Part shown: in pieces, positions 1-9,365 of the stretch
Position numbering within the stretch: the first letter of the stretch is position 1
Layout: every line of letters starts with the position of its first letter
NCBI RefSeq assembly: GCF_023554255.2
Contig: NZ_JAMJWD020000004.1
Coordinates: 372,001 to 436,000, forward strand
From: Phyllobacterium sp. 21LDTY02-6
Lineage (GTDB): Bacteria; Pseudomonadota; Alphaproteobacteria; Rhizobiales; Rhizobiaceae
DNA length: 64,000 bases
Direction of reading: 5' to 3'
Position numbers and translations under genes: made by a program
Notes under the pieces: model-generated
What the model saw: the letters and a program-made list of their open reading frames with translations, nothing else
Database searches by the model: none
What the model was told of the DNA's origin: nothing

Positions 1-1343
<1,343 letters not shown>

Positions 1344-1364
1344 TCAGTCCAGTCAGAAATGCGG

Positions 1365-1394
1365 AAAAGGCGGGCCACGAGCCCGCCTTTTTTG
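1365..1394 (+). terminator. Intrinsic terminator of groEL
   Basis: Perfect 9-bp stem AAGGCGGGC / GCCCGCCTT (1367-1375 and 1381-1389) with a 5-nt loop, followed by a T run. It begins about 20 bases after the groEL stop codon. Confidence 0.92.
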
Positions 1395-1445
1395 TTTGTT
1401 CCGAACCTATGCCGATTGGTGCCTGTTCGGCACCTGTTTTGGCGC

Positions 1446-1844
1446 CTATTCTGCGGCCTCGGGAAAACTCTCCACCAGGCCGTTTCTCGCGTCGAAACGG
1501 GCCCTCGCCGTCCGCACGCGCGCCTCGTTGGCGACGGCCCAGTCACCCAGCGCCCGCACCGGCACCAGCAGGTTGCGGCCAAGATCGGTCAGTTCATAAT
1601 CCACCCGCGGCGGCACCGTCGGAAACACGGTCCGCGTGACGAACCCGTCGCGTTCCAGCCCGCGCAGGGTGCTCGTCAGCATCTTTTGCGATATTCCGGG
1701 GATCGTCCGTTTCAGCTCGTTGAAGCGCATCGGCCGCTTGCCGAGGAAGCTGACGACGAGGACCGTCCATTTGTCGCCGACACGCTGCAGGATATTGTGC
1801 ACGGTGGCGCATGCGCTGGTTACTTCGAAGTGATTCGGTTTCAA
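1446..1844 (-). CDS. HxlR-family winged-helix regulator, probably redox-sensing
   Basis: A 132-aa DNA-binding protein of the HxlR family (MarR-like winged helix), recognised from CATVHNILQRVGDKWTVL followed by RFNELKRTIPGISQKMLTSTLRGLE. A single Cys sits just ahead of the first helix, the position used for thiol sensing in QorR/YodB-type members, so a redox or electrophile sensor is likely but inferred. The frame continues open to 1943, which would overlap the divergent gene; I place the start at a TTG (1842-1844) because AAGGAGG lies 7 nt upstream of it on the minus strand. It is divergent from an FMN reductase, the usual HxlR arrangement, and probably represses that gene and itself. Confidence 0.85.
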   Translation of the reverse strand: MKPNHFEVTSACATVHNILQRVGDKWTVLVVSFLGKRPMRFNELKRTIPGISQKMLTSTLRGLERDGFVTRTVFPTVPPRVDYELTDLGRNLLVPVRALGDWAVANEARVRTARARFDARNGLVESFPEAAE

Positions 1845-1856
1845 AAAAGTGCCTCC

Positions 1857-1897
1857 TTGCCACGTCTCGAGATGGTCACTTATATAGCGCCGGTCAC
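1857..1897 (+). promoter_or_regulatory. Candidate promoter and operator between hxlR and FMN reductase
   Basis: On the plus strand TTGCCA (1857-1862) and TATATA (1881-1886) are 18 bp apart, a plausible sigma70 promoter for the reductase gene. Two GGTCAC hexamers (1874-1879 and 1892-1897) are 18 bp apart, one in the spacer and one at the expected start point. The -35 overlaps the bases that encode the ribosome binding site of the divergent regulator. Promoter and operator are inference from sequence only. Confidence 0.4.
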
Positions 1898-1936
1898 CAA
1901 TCGTTACCACCCCCAAGCACAAAGGATTCACCGAGC

Positions 1937-2500
1937 ATGGCAAAACTGAAGATCGGGATCATCGTCGGCAGCACGCGCATGGGCCGCTTCGCCGAATATC
2001 CGGCCAAATGGGCCTCCGAACTCGCCGCTGGCCGCAGCGACGTCGAGACCGAAATCGTCGATCTCCTCGACTATCCGATGCACTTCTTCGGCGAAGAGCG
2101 CAGCACGACGGCGGAAACCGAAACGGCCGAGCGCTGGAAGAAGAAGCTGCGTACGTTCGACGCCTATATCATCACCGTCGCCGAATATAATCATGCCCCG
2201 ACCGCCGTGCTGAAAAACGCCATCGATCTTGGCGATTTCATCCACAAGCCCGTCGGCTTCGTCGGCTATGGCGGCGTCGGCGGTGCCCGGGCCGTGGAAC
2301 ATCTGCGCGGCATCTTCGTCGAGATGAGCGCCGCTTCGGTCAAGGCCGGCGTGCATATTTCCTATCCGGAATATCTGACCGTCGTCAAAGGCGAGAAGAA
2401 GCTCGGCGACTATCCGCATCTGAACGAGGCGCTGACCGCCCAGATCGACCAGCTCGCCTGGTGGGGCAATGCGCTGAAAGCTGCCCGCGAAAAGGCCTGA
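1937..2500 (+). CDS. NADPH-dependent FMN reductase (flavodoxin-like)
   Basis: A 187-aa flavodoxin-fold oxidoreductase of the NADPH-dependent FMN reductase/azoreductase (ArsH/ChrR-like) superfamily, likely a cytoplasmic quinone or flavin reductase. The FMN phosphate loop GSTRMGR is at residues 11-17, and the AEYNHAPTAVLKNAIDL segment that contacts the flavin ring is present, as is the Gly-rich GYGGVGGARAV stretch. Start is the ATG of MAKLKIG, 92 bp from the divergent HxlR regulator. The pairing with a Cys-bearing HxlR protein suggests induction by quinones or electrophiles (inference). Substrate cannot be told from sequence. Confidence 0.9.
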   Translation: MAKLKIGIIVGSTRMGRFAEYPAKWASELAAGRSDVETEIVDLLDYPMHFFGEERSTTAETETAERWKKKLRTFDAYIITVAEYNHAPTAVLKNAIDLGDFIHKPVGFVGYGGVGGARAVEHLRGIFVEMSAASVKAGVHISYPEYLTVVKGEKKLGDYPHLNEALTAQIDQLAWWGNALKAAREKA

Positions 2501-2530
2501 AGCATCGGGCGGCCTGTCCTGGCCGCCCCC

Positions 2531-3559
2531 TCACGCCCATTCGGCCCAGCGGCCGTGGAAATCGGCGCGGCCGAGCTTCATCGACCGTTCCCCCGGCCAC
2601 AAAGTAAGGCCAATGTCCGCCGAGCCCGGCACATCGTCCGGCTCGATGGCGAGCCAGGCAAACGGCGTATCCTCCGTCGCCGCATCGCCGGCCTCGAAGA
2701 TCGCCGACACAAGGCCGGCCTTGGTATCCTCATCCAGATATTGCCAGACGATCGTATGGAACAGCAGCCGCGTGCGGCCGCGCTCGCGCGGCATACGCAG
2801 CTTTTCCACGAGCCAGGCGGCGGCACCCTGGCGCTCCACCCGGTACCTGGCCTCCGCCGCCAGCGACAGCGCCTGGCTTATCCGCCGCAGCCGTTCCTCC
2901 TGGTCGGCCCAGACATAGGACAGCAGCCGCTCGCGGTCCCTCGCCGAGGCCGGATCAAGCGGATTGAGGTCGCAGCCCTGGCGCGAGCCGATCAGCAGCT
3001 CCTGGCTGGTATCGGGCGCATTGCCGCGCCATTGCGAGCGGATTTCAACGCTTGAATCGCCATTCCAGGCGGCCGCGCCGAAATCGAATCGATAGCGGTC
3101 GAATGCCAGGTTGAGGCCGGCGCTCGACCCGATCTCGTAGACGTCGATCGGCAGTCCCGTTCGCCCCGCCAGATGCAGGCAGGCGCCGAGAATGGCGCCG
3201 GAACGGGCCACCTCGTTCGTTTGCGGCGCACTGTCGAGATAGCCCGCCAGAAAAGCGTCGTGATTGCGAATCGCGCCCTCGATGGCGACCCATAGCCTGT
3301 CATCGTCGCTCTGGTTGGGCGGATAGACCGCCCGCAATTGCGGCGAGGCGCCGGAGCGAGCGAGGGCATGCAAGCCCCCTGCCGCACGCAATGGCAGCGC
3401 CGCATGCACCGGATCGCCCTGCCAATCGAGGATGCGGCTGCCAAAGCGGCTCGTTCCGTCGAGCTTCGCGGCCAAGACCTCGCAAAGCCGGGCGGTGAAG
3501 GGCGAACCGAGCGAAAGGCAGGCCTGCGCCTGCCGGACAAAACTGTCTCTCACGCTCAT
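2531..3559 (-). CDS. DUF2332 family protein
   Basis: A 342-aa protein of the DUF2332 family, function unknown. The YEIGSSAGLNLAFDRY segment near residues 137-152 is the family hallmark and resembles an E-x-G-x-S-x-G nucleotide or SAM-binding loop, but no activity is established here. The frame stays open upstream to 3904 through the neighbouring gene in another frame; the ATG at 3559 (MSVRDSFV) is preferred because family homology starts there. The ATG overlaps by one base the stop of a short upstream frame (TGATG), pointing to translational coupling. An SRPBCC gene precedes it on the same strand. Confidence 0.8.
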   Translation of the reverse strand: MSVRDSFVRQAQACLSLGSPFTARLCEVLAAKLDGTSRFGSRILDWQGDPVHAALPLRAAGGLHALARSGASPQLRAVYPPNQSDDDRLWVAIEGAIRNHDAFLAGYLDSAPQTNEVARSGAILGACLHLAGRTGLPIDVYEIGSSAGLNLAFDRYRFDFGAAAWNGDSSVEIRSQWRGNAPDTSQELLIGSRQGCDLNPLDPASARDRERLLSYVWADQEERLRRISQALSLAAEARYRVERQGAAAWLVEKLRMPRERGRTRLLFHTIVWQYLDEDTKAGLVSAIFEAGDAATEDTPFAWLAIEPDDVPGSADIGLTLWPGERSMKLGRADFHGRWAEWA

Positions 3560-3621
3560 CAGCGCTCGGACCAGACGGCGCGTTCGACATAATCGATGCG
3601 CAAATTGCGGGATTCGGCCAT
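3559..3621 (-). CDS. 20-codon ORF overlapping the DUF2332 start (leader or VOC-gene remnant)
   Basis: A short open frame ATG...TGA encoding MAESRNLRIDYVERAVWSER. Its stop codon shares a base with the DUF2332 start (TGATG). The beginning, up to RIDYVE, resembles the N-terminus of VOC/glyoxalase-family proteins, which commonly open with an IDYVEF segment, so this may be the stump of a deleted VOC gene now serving as a coupling leader. That reading is speculative; it may equally be chance. Confidence 0.3.
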   Translation of the reverse strand: MAESRNLRIDYVERAVWSER

Positions 3622-3633
3622 GGCCCTCGCATC

Positions 3634-4038
3634 CTACAGGACGAGTTGCGTTTCCAGAATATCCTTGAGCTTGCGCAGGTCGCGCATCACCCAGGCGGCG
3701 TCGGCGGTGAATTTCTCGTCGTCCATGCCGGGCAGCCGGAAAAGCGTGAAACTGAGTTCCGAGCACTCGCCATTGGCGACGACGCGCAGCGGTATGTAGA
3801 CTTCCTCGCCCGTTTCCGTCCGCACCCAATGGTCGAGCACGCCCAGATCGTTGGGCGGCACGAATCGCAGGCGCAGCTTGCCGGCGGGACCATCCGCCAG
3901 CCATTCATCGCCGAGCTTCTGCAGGCCGGACGTCAGCCCCGACGCCCATTCCGGAAGATTGTCCGGTACGCAGGCGTAGTCATAGACATCCTTCCAGTTG
4001 CGTTGAATGGAGATTTGAAGTGTCCGCGCTTCATGCAT
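3634..4038 (-). CDS. SRPBCC-family (START/polyketide-cyclase-like) protein
   Basis: A 134-aa protein with the SRPBCC pattern: an N-terminal strand with R-N-W-K-D-V-Y-D-Y for the first strand-helix, EWASG near residue 31, a central LRFVPPNDLGVLDHWV segment, and a long C-terminal amphipathic helix AAWVMRDLRKLKDILET. Such proteins bind hydrophobic ligands; ligand and role are unknown. It is followed by the DUF2332 gene on the same strand. Upstream lies a palindromic intergenic repeat and then divergent fumC. Confidence 0.75.
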   Translation of the reverse strand: MHEARTLQISIQRNWKDVYDYACVPDNLPEWASGLTSGLQKLGDEWLADGPAGKLRLRFVPPNDLGVLDHWVRTETGEEVYIPLRVVANGECSELSFTLFRLPGMDDEKFTADAAWVMRDLRKLKDILETQLVL

Positions 4039-4089
4039 CGCAAGACTGGCCTCCCCAGCAGATCTATAATCGATTTTATCCCGGTGCCC

Positions 4090-4159
4090 CGAATCTGAAG
4101 TTCACTACATGGTTGCAGCAGCGTCCCCTGCTGCCATAGTGAGGCATATACCACACTAG
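4090..4159. repeat. Palindromic-repeat copy, chimeric with the repeats at 60.8-61.0 kb
   Basis: The first half (CGAATCTGAAG, TCACTACAT, GCAGCAGCGTC) matches the left arm of the palindrome at 60809-60878. The second half (CCCCTGCTGCCATAGT.AGGC and CCACACTAG) matches the right arm of the palindrome at 60895-60972. The copy lacks the opposing arms, so it is no longer a hairpin. It lies between the divergent SRPBCC gene and fumC. Architecture resembles the short palindromic intergenic elements known from Brucella (Bru-RS) and rhizobia (RIME); family membership was not checked. Confidence 0.75.
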
Positions 4160-4257
4160 CAGCTTATGGTCCGGGGACCAACATCTGCAACGGCAAACCT
4201 TGCCTCCCGCCCTGCTTCGCAGTAGTGATTTCGCCAACTTTCACAGGAAAACGCACC

Positions 4258-5649
4258 ATGACTTCTACCCGTACCGAAACCGATACGTTTGGCCCGATCG
4301 AGGTTGCAGCCGACAGATACTGGGGAGCCCAGACGGAACGGTCGCTTCACAATTTCAAGATCGGCGGCGAGCGCCAGCCGATACCGCTGGTGCATGCGCT
4401 GGGCATCGTGAAGCGGGCGGCCGCGGAGACGAACATGGCCCTCGGCAAGCTGGACGAGGTCATTGGCCGCGCGATCACCGTCGCCGCCGAAGAGGTCATC
4501 GAGGGCAAGCTGGACGATCATTTTCCACTCGTCGTCTGGCAGACGGGTTCGGGCACCCAGTCCAACATGAATGCCAATGAGGTCATCTCCAACCGGGCCA
4601 TCGAAATGCTGGGCGGAACGAAGGGTTCGAAGAAGCCGGTCCATCCCAACGACCATGTCAATATGAGCCAGTCGTCCAACGACACGTTCCCGACGGCAAT
4701 CCATATCGCCACCGCCATCGAGGCGACGAAGCGGCTCTACCCGGCGCTCGATCACCTGACCGATGCGCTGGCCAGGAAGGAAAAGGCCTTCGCGGACATC
4801 ATCAAGATCGGCCGCACCCATACGCAGGACGCCACCCCCGTGACCCTCGGCCAGGAATTCTCCGGCTACCGGGCGGCGCTGGAATATGCGCGCAGGCGGA
4901 TCGAGCAGAGCCTTGGCGACGTCTTCCTTCTCGCCCAGGGCGGCACCGCCGTCGGAACGGGACTGAATGCACCGGTCGGCTTCGACACCGGCTTTGCCGA
5001 AGCCGTGTCCGACATCACCGGCCTGCCCTTCAAGACGGCGCCCAACAAGTTCGAGGCGCTCGCCAGCCATGGCGCGCTTGCCAATTTCCATGGCGCGCTC
5101 AACGCCCTTGCCGCCGATCTGTTCAAGATCGCCAATGATATCCGCTTCCTCGGCTCCGGGCCGCGTTCGGGTCTCGGCGAGTTGAAGCTTCCGGAAAACG
5201 AGCCGGGCTCCTCGATCATGCCGGGCAAGGTCAACCCGACACAGGCGGAGGCGCTCACCATGGTGGCGGCGCAGGTTTTCGGCAACCACACCACCGTGAC
5301 CGTGGCCGCCAGCCAGGGCCATTTCGAACTCAACGTGTTCAAGCCGGTGATCGCCCTCAACGTCCTGCAATCGATACGACTGCTTGCCGATGCCATGGTC
5401 TCGTTCGCCGATAATTGCGTCGAGGGCATCGAGGCCGACGAAGTGCGCATCACCGACCTGCTCGAACGGTCGCTGATGCTGGTGACGGCGCTCGCGCCCG
5501 CCATCGGCTACGACAATGCGGCGAAGATCGCCAAGACCGCGCACAAGAACGGCACCACCCTGCGCGAAGAAGCGCTGGCCAGCGGCCACGTCTCGGCGGA
5601 AGATTATGACCGCCTGGTAAGGCCCGAACGGATGATCGCACCTGAATAA
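4258..5649 (+). CDS. fumC: Fumarate hydratase class II
   Basis: Iron-independent fumarase of the TCA cycle (fumarate plus water to L-malate), a cytoplasmic homotetramer; 463 aa, the normal length. Signatures: [14 protein letters not shown] (residues about 98-111), [15 protein letters not shown], the [13 protein letters not shown] segment with the active-site His, and the mobile SS-loop [13 protein letters not shown]. The ATG at 4258 is chosen over an upstream in-frame ATG because AGGAAA precedes it and family homology starts with [16 protein letters not shown]. In Brucella abortus, FumC is reported to be recruited to the old pole by the kinase PdhS, whose likely homologue lies at 37.9 kb in this window. 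Confidence 0.97.
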   Translation: MTSTRTETDTFGPIEVAADRYWGAQTERSLHNFKIGGERQPIPLVHALGIVKRAAAETNMALGKLDEVIGRAITVAAEEVIEGKLDDHFPLVVWQTGSGTQSNMNANEVISNRAIEMLGGTKGSKKPVHPNDHVNMSQSSNDTFPTAIHIATAIEATKRLYPALDHLTDALARKEKAFADIIKIGRTHTQDATPVTLGQEFSGYRAALEYARRRIEQSLGDVFLLAQGGTAVGTGLNAPVGFDTGFAEAVSDITGLPFKTAPNKFEALASHGALANFHGALNALAADLFKIANDIRFLGSGPRSGLGELKLPENEPGSSIMPGKVNPTQAEALTMVAAQVFGNHTTVTVAASQGHFELNVFKPVIALNVLQSIRLLADAMVSFADNCVEGIEADEVRITDLLERSLMLVTALAPAIGYDNAAKIAKTAHKNGTTLREEALASGHVSAEDYDRLVRPERMIAPE

Positions 5650-5679
5650 ACCAAGGATCCGTTGAACAATCTGTTGTCA

Positions 5680-5716
5680 AATACGCGTCTTTGGTAAACA
5701 GATAAAGTCGCGTATT
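5680..5716. promoter_or_regulatory. Inverted repeat upstream of doxX
   Basis: AATACGCG (5680-5687) and CGCGTATT (5709-5716) are perfect 8-bp inverted arms 21 bp apart, about 33 bases ahead of the doxX start codon. With one bulged base the arms extend to TCAAATACGCG / CGCGTATTGA. A candidate operator, or the arms of a loop; no regulator is identified next to it. Confidence 0.4.
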
Positions 5717-5748
5717 GACCCACGGTCCTTTACTCAGGAGAAAGTCGT

Positions 5749-6144
5749 ATGGCTAACAATAGCATACTGGTACTTATAGGTCGTATTCTACTATCGTTCA
5801 TGTTCATCATGGCGGGATGGGGCAAGCTGACTGCCATTGGCGGCACGGCGGGCTATTTTGCCAGCCAGGGCCTGCCGGCTCCGACGATCGTCGCCGTTCT
5901 CGTCGGTCTCCTGGAGTTCTTCGGCGGCATCGCGGTGCTCGTCGGCTTCCAGACCCGGATCGCCGCCCTGCTTCTCGGCCTGTTCACCCTCGCCGCCACC
6001 GCGGTCGCCCACCTCGACTGGAGCGGCGATGCGGGCATGGCGCAATTCATGTTCTTCCAGAAGAATCTCGGCGTCGCCGGCGGCTTCTTCGTTCTTGCAG
6101 CCCATGGCGCCGGTGCTTTCTCGCTGGACGCACGTCGCGCGTAA
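5749..6144 (+). CDS. DoxX-family membrane protein
   Basis: A 131-aa inner-membrane protein of the DoxX/DoxD family with four predicted membrane segments: about residues 6-21 (ILVLIGRILLSFMFIMAG), 43-64, 67-86 and 104-124. Family members are associated with quinone or thiol redox and oxidative-stress defence, but the exact reaction here is unknown. AGGAG sits 8 nt before the ATG. It is separated from fumC by 99 bp with an inverted repeat, so it probably has its own promoter, and it is followed by a terminator shared with convergent msrA. Confidence 0.85.
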   Translation: MANNSILVLIGRILLSFMFIMAGWGKLTAIGGTAGYFASQGLPAPTIVAVLVGLLEFFGGIAVLVGFQTRIAALLLGLFTLAATAVAHLDWSGDAGMAQFMFFQKNLGVAGGFFVLAAHGAGAFSLDARRA

Positions 6145-6165
6145 GACCAGCGTTCGCAAAACAAG

Positions 6166-6190
6166 AAAAGGCCGCTTCCGCGGCCTTTTT
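6166..6190. terminator. Bidirectional terminator between doxX and msrA
   Basis: GGCCGC (6170-6175), TTCC loop, GCGGCC (6180-6185), flanked by AAAA on the left and TTTTT on the right, so it can act on both strands. It sits between the convergent ends of doxX and msrA. Confidence 0.88.
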
Positions 6191-6195
6191 CATTG

Positions 6196-6885
6196 TCAGT
6201 TGGTGGGCTTTCCATCCCCGACGAGCACCGGCTTCTCGCGGTAGACCTCCGGGAACAGCTTGCTCAGGTTCTCGATCTTCGGCAGGTCATTATAGGCGAT
6301 ATAGGGCTGCGTCGGATGCAGCGTCGCATAGTCCTGATGATAGGCTTCCGCCGGGTAGAACGCCGTCAGCTTCGATAGCTTCGTGACGATGGGCGCCGAA
6401 TAGACCTTCGCCTTGTCGAGCTGGGCGATATATTCGCGGGCGATGCGTTGCTGTTCGTCGGTCGTCGTGAATATGGCGGAGCGATATTGCGTGCCGACAT
6501 CCGGCCCCTGGCGGTTCAGCTGCGTCGGGTCGTGCACGACGGAGAAATAGGCCTGCAACACCTTGCCGAGCGACACGACTTTCGGATCGAACGTCACCAA
6601 GACGGCTTCGGCATGTCCGGTGTCGCCATTGCTGACGCGGTCATAGTCAGCGCTCTCCCTGGTGCCGCCGGAATAGCCCGAAACGGCGCTGGTGACGCCC
6701 TTCATATGCTGGTAGACGCCCTGCACGCCCCAGAAACAGCCGCCGGCGAGCACGATCGACTGCACTTCCGACGGCGTTGCCTGGTCCAGTGCCGGCGGCG
6801 GCGCCATCACCGCAGTCTCGGCCGCAATGGCCGGCGCTGCAAATCCGAGGCAGGCGGCCGCAAACAGAATTCGGGAAAGTCTCAT
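6196..6885 (-). CDS. msrA: Exported peptide-methionine (S)-S-oxide reductase MsrA
   Basis: Repairs Met-S-sulfoxide in proteins. The 229-aa product begins with a Sec-type signal peptide (about residues 1-21, ending AIAA), so it should act in the periplasm. The catalytic motif GCFWG holds Cys50, and the YHQDY motif is present near the C-terminus. The mature protein has no Cys other than Cys50, so the usual resolving cysteines are missing and it is a 1-Cys enzyme that needs an external thiol reductant. It follows msrB with a 4-base gap, forming an msrB-msrA operon. Confidence 0.95.
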   Translation of the reverse strand: MRLSRILFAAACLGFAAPAIAAETAVMAPPPALDQATPSEVQSIVLAGGCFWGVQGVYQHMKGVTSAVSGYSGGTRESADYDRVSNGDTGHAEAVLVTFDPKVVSLGKVLQAYFSVVHDPTQLNRQGPDVGTQYRSAIFTTTDEQQRIAREYIAQLDKAKVYSAPIVTKLSKLTAFYPAEAYHQDYATLHPTQPYIAYNDLPKIENLSKLFPEVYREKPVLVGDGKPTN

Positions 6886-6889
6886 CGGA

Positions 6890-7396
6890 TTATCCTTTCA
6901 CCTCGGCCGCTGCCGGATTGAACTTCATGGCAATGCCATTCATGCAATAGCGCAGGCCGGTCGGTTGCGGCCCGTCGTCGAAGACATGGCCGAGATGACC
7001 GCCGCAGCGCCGGCATTCCACCGCGGTGCGGATCATGCCCCAGGATGTGTCGGATTTCTCGATGACGGCATTCTGCAACGGTTGCCAGAAGCTTGGCCAG
7101 CCGGTGCCGCTGTCGAATTTCGTCGCGCTGTCGAACAATGGAAGATCGCATCCGGCGCAGGCGAATATGCCCTTGCGCTTCTCGTGGTCGAGCGGGCTGG
7201 AAAAGGCGCGTTCCGTGCCCTCCTGCCGCAATACTTCATATTGATCCGGCGACAGCAGGGCCCGCCATTCGGCGTCCGTGCGCTCGATTTCAAACTTGTC
7301 TGCCGCTCGGGATGGGCTTGGGCCCATGAACCGCGAGAGCGCAGCGACTGCCACTCCCGTCAGCGCGGTTCCAAAAAGCGTCCGCCGTGTCATCAT
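6890..7396 (-). CDS. msrB: Exported peptide-methionine (R)-S-oxide reductase MsrB
   Basis: Reduces Met-R-sulfoxide. The 168-aa protein has an N-terminal twin-arginine-like signal (TRRTLFG then a hydrophobic stretch, cleavage after about residue 31), suggesting Tat export. The zinc site CxxC pairs are Cys80/Cys83 and Cys128/Cys131; the catalytic Cys is 151 in RYCMN. The position that holds the resolving Cys in many MsrB proteins (SGCGWPSF) is Thr98 here (SGTGWPSF), so this too appears to be a 1-Cys form. First gene of an operon with msrA, giving a periplasmic repair pair for both sulfoxide isomers. Confidence 0.95.
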   Translation of the reverse strand: MMTRRTLFGTALTGVAVAALSRFMGPSPSRAADKFEIERTDAEWRALLSPDQYEVLRQEGTERAFSSPLDHEKRKGIFACAGCDLPLFDSATKFDSGTGWPSFWQPLQNAVIEKSDTSWGMIRTAVECRRCGGHLGHVFDDGPQPTGLRYCMNGIAMKFNPAAAEVKG

Positions 7397-7531
7397 CCTG
7401 GCTCTCCCTGCATGATCTTACCGCACTTGGCGGCGATATGCAGGAATACGTATCGGCGGGATAAAAGTTACAGATCGGGCTTGCCGTTCACGCAGACTTG
7501 ATGGGCCCGGCCCCGAGGACCATGGGAAAGG

Positions 7532-8230
7532 TCAGGCCGATGCGAGGCTGGTCTTGATGCGCTCGGCCACCTCCGCGACACCCGCCGCGTCGCTGGCGGC
7601 GCGCGAGGCGACAAGGCAGGCCTCGGACCGCAGGATGACGCCGTCCTCCAGTATCTTCAGGTGGTTTGCCTGCAGCGTGGACCCCGTGGAGGTGATATCG
7701 ACGATGATATCGGCGGCGCCGGAGGCCGGAGCGCCTTCGGTAGCGCCGAGGCTTTCGACGATGCGATAGACCTGGATGCCGTGCATCTGCGAGAAGAACT
7801 GCTGGGTCAGCCGCCAGTATTTCGTCGCTATGCGCAGGCGCCGTCCGTGGCGCTGGCGGAAATCGGCGGCGACATCGTCGAGGTCGGCCATCGTCGAAAC
7901 ATCGTACCAGACTTCCGGCACCGCCACGACGACATCCGCATGGCCGAAGCCGAGGCGCGCTTCGATGCCGACGCGCTCGTCGGCGGCGGCGAGTGTCTCG
8001 CGAACGAGGTCTTCCCCGGTCACGCCGAGGTCGACGCTGCCATAGCCGAGTTCGCGGGCGATCTCCGATGCCGAAAGGAACAGGATATCGATGCGGCTCT
8101 CGCCGCGCACGCTGGCGCGGTAATTGCGCTGGTCCTTGGGCAGGACGACTTCCAGGCCGGCATTTTCAAGCACGGCGAGCGCCTGCTCCTTGAGGCGCCC
8201 CTTGGATGGCAAGGCGAGCGTGATCGTCAT
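7532..8230 (-). CDS. hisG: ATP phosphoribosyltransferase, short catalytic subunit
   Basis: First step of histidine synthesis: ATP plus PRPP to phosphoribosyl-ATP. At 232 aa it is the short HisG form without the C-terminal regulatory domain and must work with HisZ. The PRPP loop is visible as [17 protein letters not shown] near residues 176-192. Its start overlaps the hisZ stop by 4 bases (ATGA), so the genes are co-translated in the order hisS-hisZ-hisG. Confidence 0.96.
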   Translation of the reverse strand: MTITLALPSKGRLKEQALAVLENAGLEVVLPKDQRNYRASVRGESRIDILFLSASEIARELGYGSVDLGVTGEDLVRETLAAADERVGIEARLGFGHADVVVAVPEVWYDVSTMADLDDVAADFRQRHGRRLRIATKYWRLTQQFFSQMHGIQVYRIVESLGATEGAPASGAADIIVDITSTGSTLQANHLKILEDGVILRSEACLVASRAASDAAGVAEVAERIKTSLASA

Positions 8231-9357
8231 TCGGTCTCTCCCGCGATGCGCTCCAGCCGATCGAGCCAGATCGAAAACCCTACTCCGGGGATGGAGCCGA
8301 CCGCGCCGAGCATCGTCAGCAGCCGGTCATAGCGGCCGCCGCCGACAATGGCGCCGATACCCGGCTTGCCGACGCAGACGACCTCGTAGACAAGGCCGGT
8401 GTAATAATCGAGCGGGCGCCCAAAGGCGGCGTCGTAGATGATCGTCTCATGCCCGATACCGGCTTCCATGATGGAGGCCGACCTTGCTTCGAACTGTTCG
8501 AGCGCCGGGCCGAGGTCGAAATCATTGGCGCGGGCAAAGCGCAGCAGATCGCCCGCGGCCGAGCGCAGCGGCACGCGGATGGCGAGGAAGGATTCCAGCG
8601 CCGAAAGTGCCCGCGCGGGCAGGCGGATCGAGGCGAGATCGGCCTTTTCGATCAGGCGCCGGGCAATTTCGAGCGGCGTGCGGCCGGCGCCGGGCGAAAT
8701 GCCGGTATCCTGCATCTCCGTTTCCAGCCCGGCGGCGAGCGCAGCTTCGTCATGCTGCGCCACATGGCGGGCCAGATGCTCCGGCAGTTCGTCGCTGCGC
8801 CTGTCGGAGGCAAGGTCGGCGATGAGCGCCTTCAGCTGGCCGGGATTGCCGAAGGAGCGCGCAAGCCGCTTCTGCCAGCCGCGCGGCAGGCCGAGGGCGG
8901 CGAGAACCGCCTCGAATATGGCCTGGTCGCCGAGCAATGTCTCAAGCTCCGCCGCCGGTGCGACGAGACGGACGGCGGCAAGCGCATCGGCAAGCGAGCG
9001 GGCATCGGCGCGGGCGCGGTTGGCATCGCCAAGATCCTCTATGCCGGCCTGGAAGAACTCGCTGTCGCCCTCGCGCCGCTGCCGGAACACTTTGCCAAGA
9101 TAGGCATAGCGCTTGGGCGTCTCGGCGTTACGGTCGATATGGTCGCGGCAGACGGGAATGGTGAATTCGGGACGCAGACAGAGGCTTTGGCCGTTTTCGT
9201 TCTCGGTCAGGAAAATGCGCCGCCGCAGATCCTCGCCCGCCATGTCCAGGAACTGGTCGGCCGGCTGGATGACCGGAATATCCACGAGTTCGGCCTCCCG
9301 CGCGCTGATCAGCGCGGCAAGCTCATTGGCGAAGGCCGGGGCGCGGAAAGCGTTCAC
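8227..9357 (-). CDS. hisZ: ATP phosphoribosyltransferase regulatory subunit
   Basis: A 376-aa HisRS-like protein without tRNA-charging activity that binds HisG and provides histidine feedback control. It shares the class II synthetase fold ([20 protein letters not shown] for motif 2, [10 protein letters not shown] and a final [12 protein letters not shown] for motif 3) but lacks the C-terminal anticodon-binding domain of HisS. It lies 8 bases after hisS, its paralogue, and overlaps hisG by 4 bases. Confidence 0.95.
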   Translation of the reverse strand: MNAFRAPAFANELAALISAREAELVDIPVIQPADQFLDMAGEDLRRRIFLTENENGQSLCLRPEFTIPVCRDHIDRNAETPKRYAYLGKVFRQRREGDSEFFQAGIEDLGDANRARADARSLADALAAVRLVAPAAELETLLGDQAIFEAVLAALGLPRGWQKRLARSFGNPGQLKALIADLASDRRSDELPEHLARHVAQHDEAALAAGLETEMQDTGISPGAGRTPLEIARRLIEKADLASIRLPARALSALESFLAIRVPLRSAAGDLLRFARANDFDLGPALEQFEARSASIMEAGIGHETIIYDAAFGRPLDYYTGLVYEVVCVGKPGIGAIVGGGRYDRLLTMLGAVGSIPGVGFSIWLDRLERIAGETE

Positions 9358-9365
9358 GTCTGACC

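Noticed and set aside
4156..5589. Antisense frame of about 477 codons opposite fumC
   Set aside because: No domain, no ribosome site, and the sense strand is an unambiguous fumarase.
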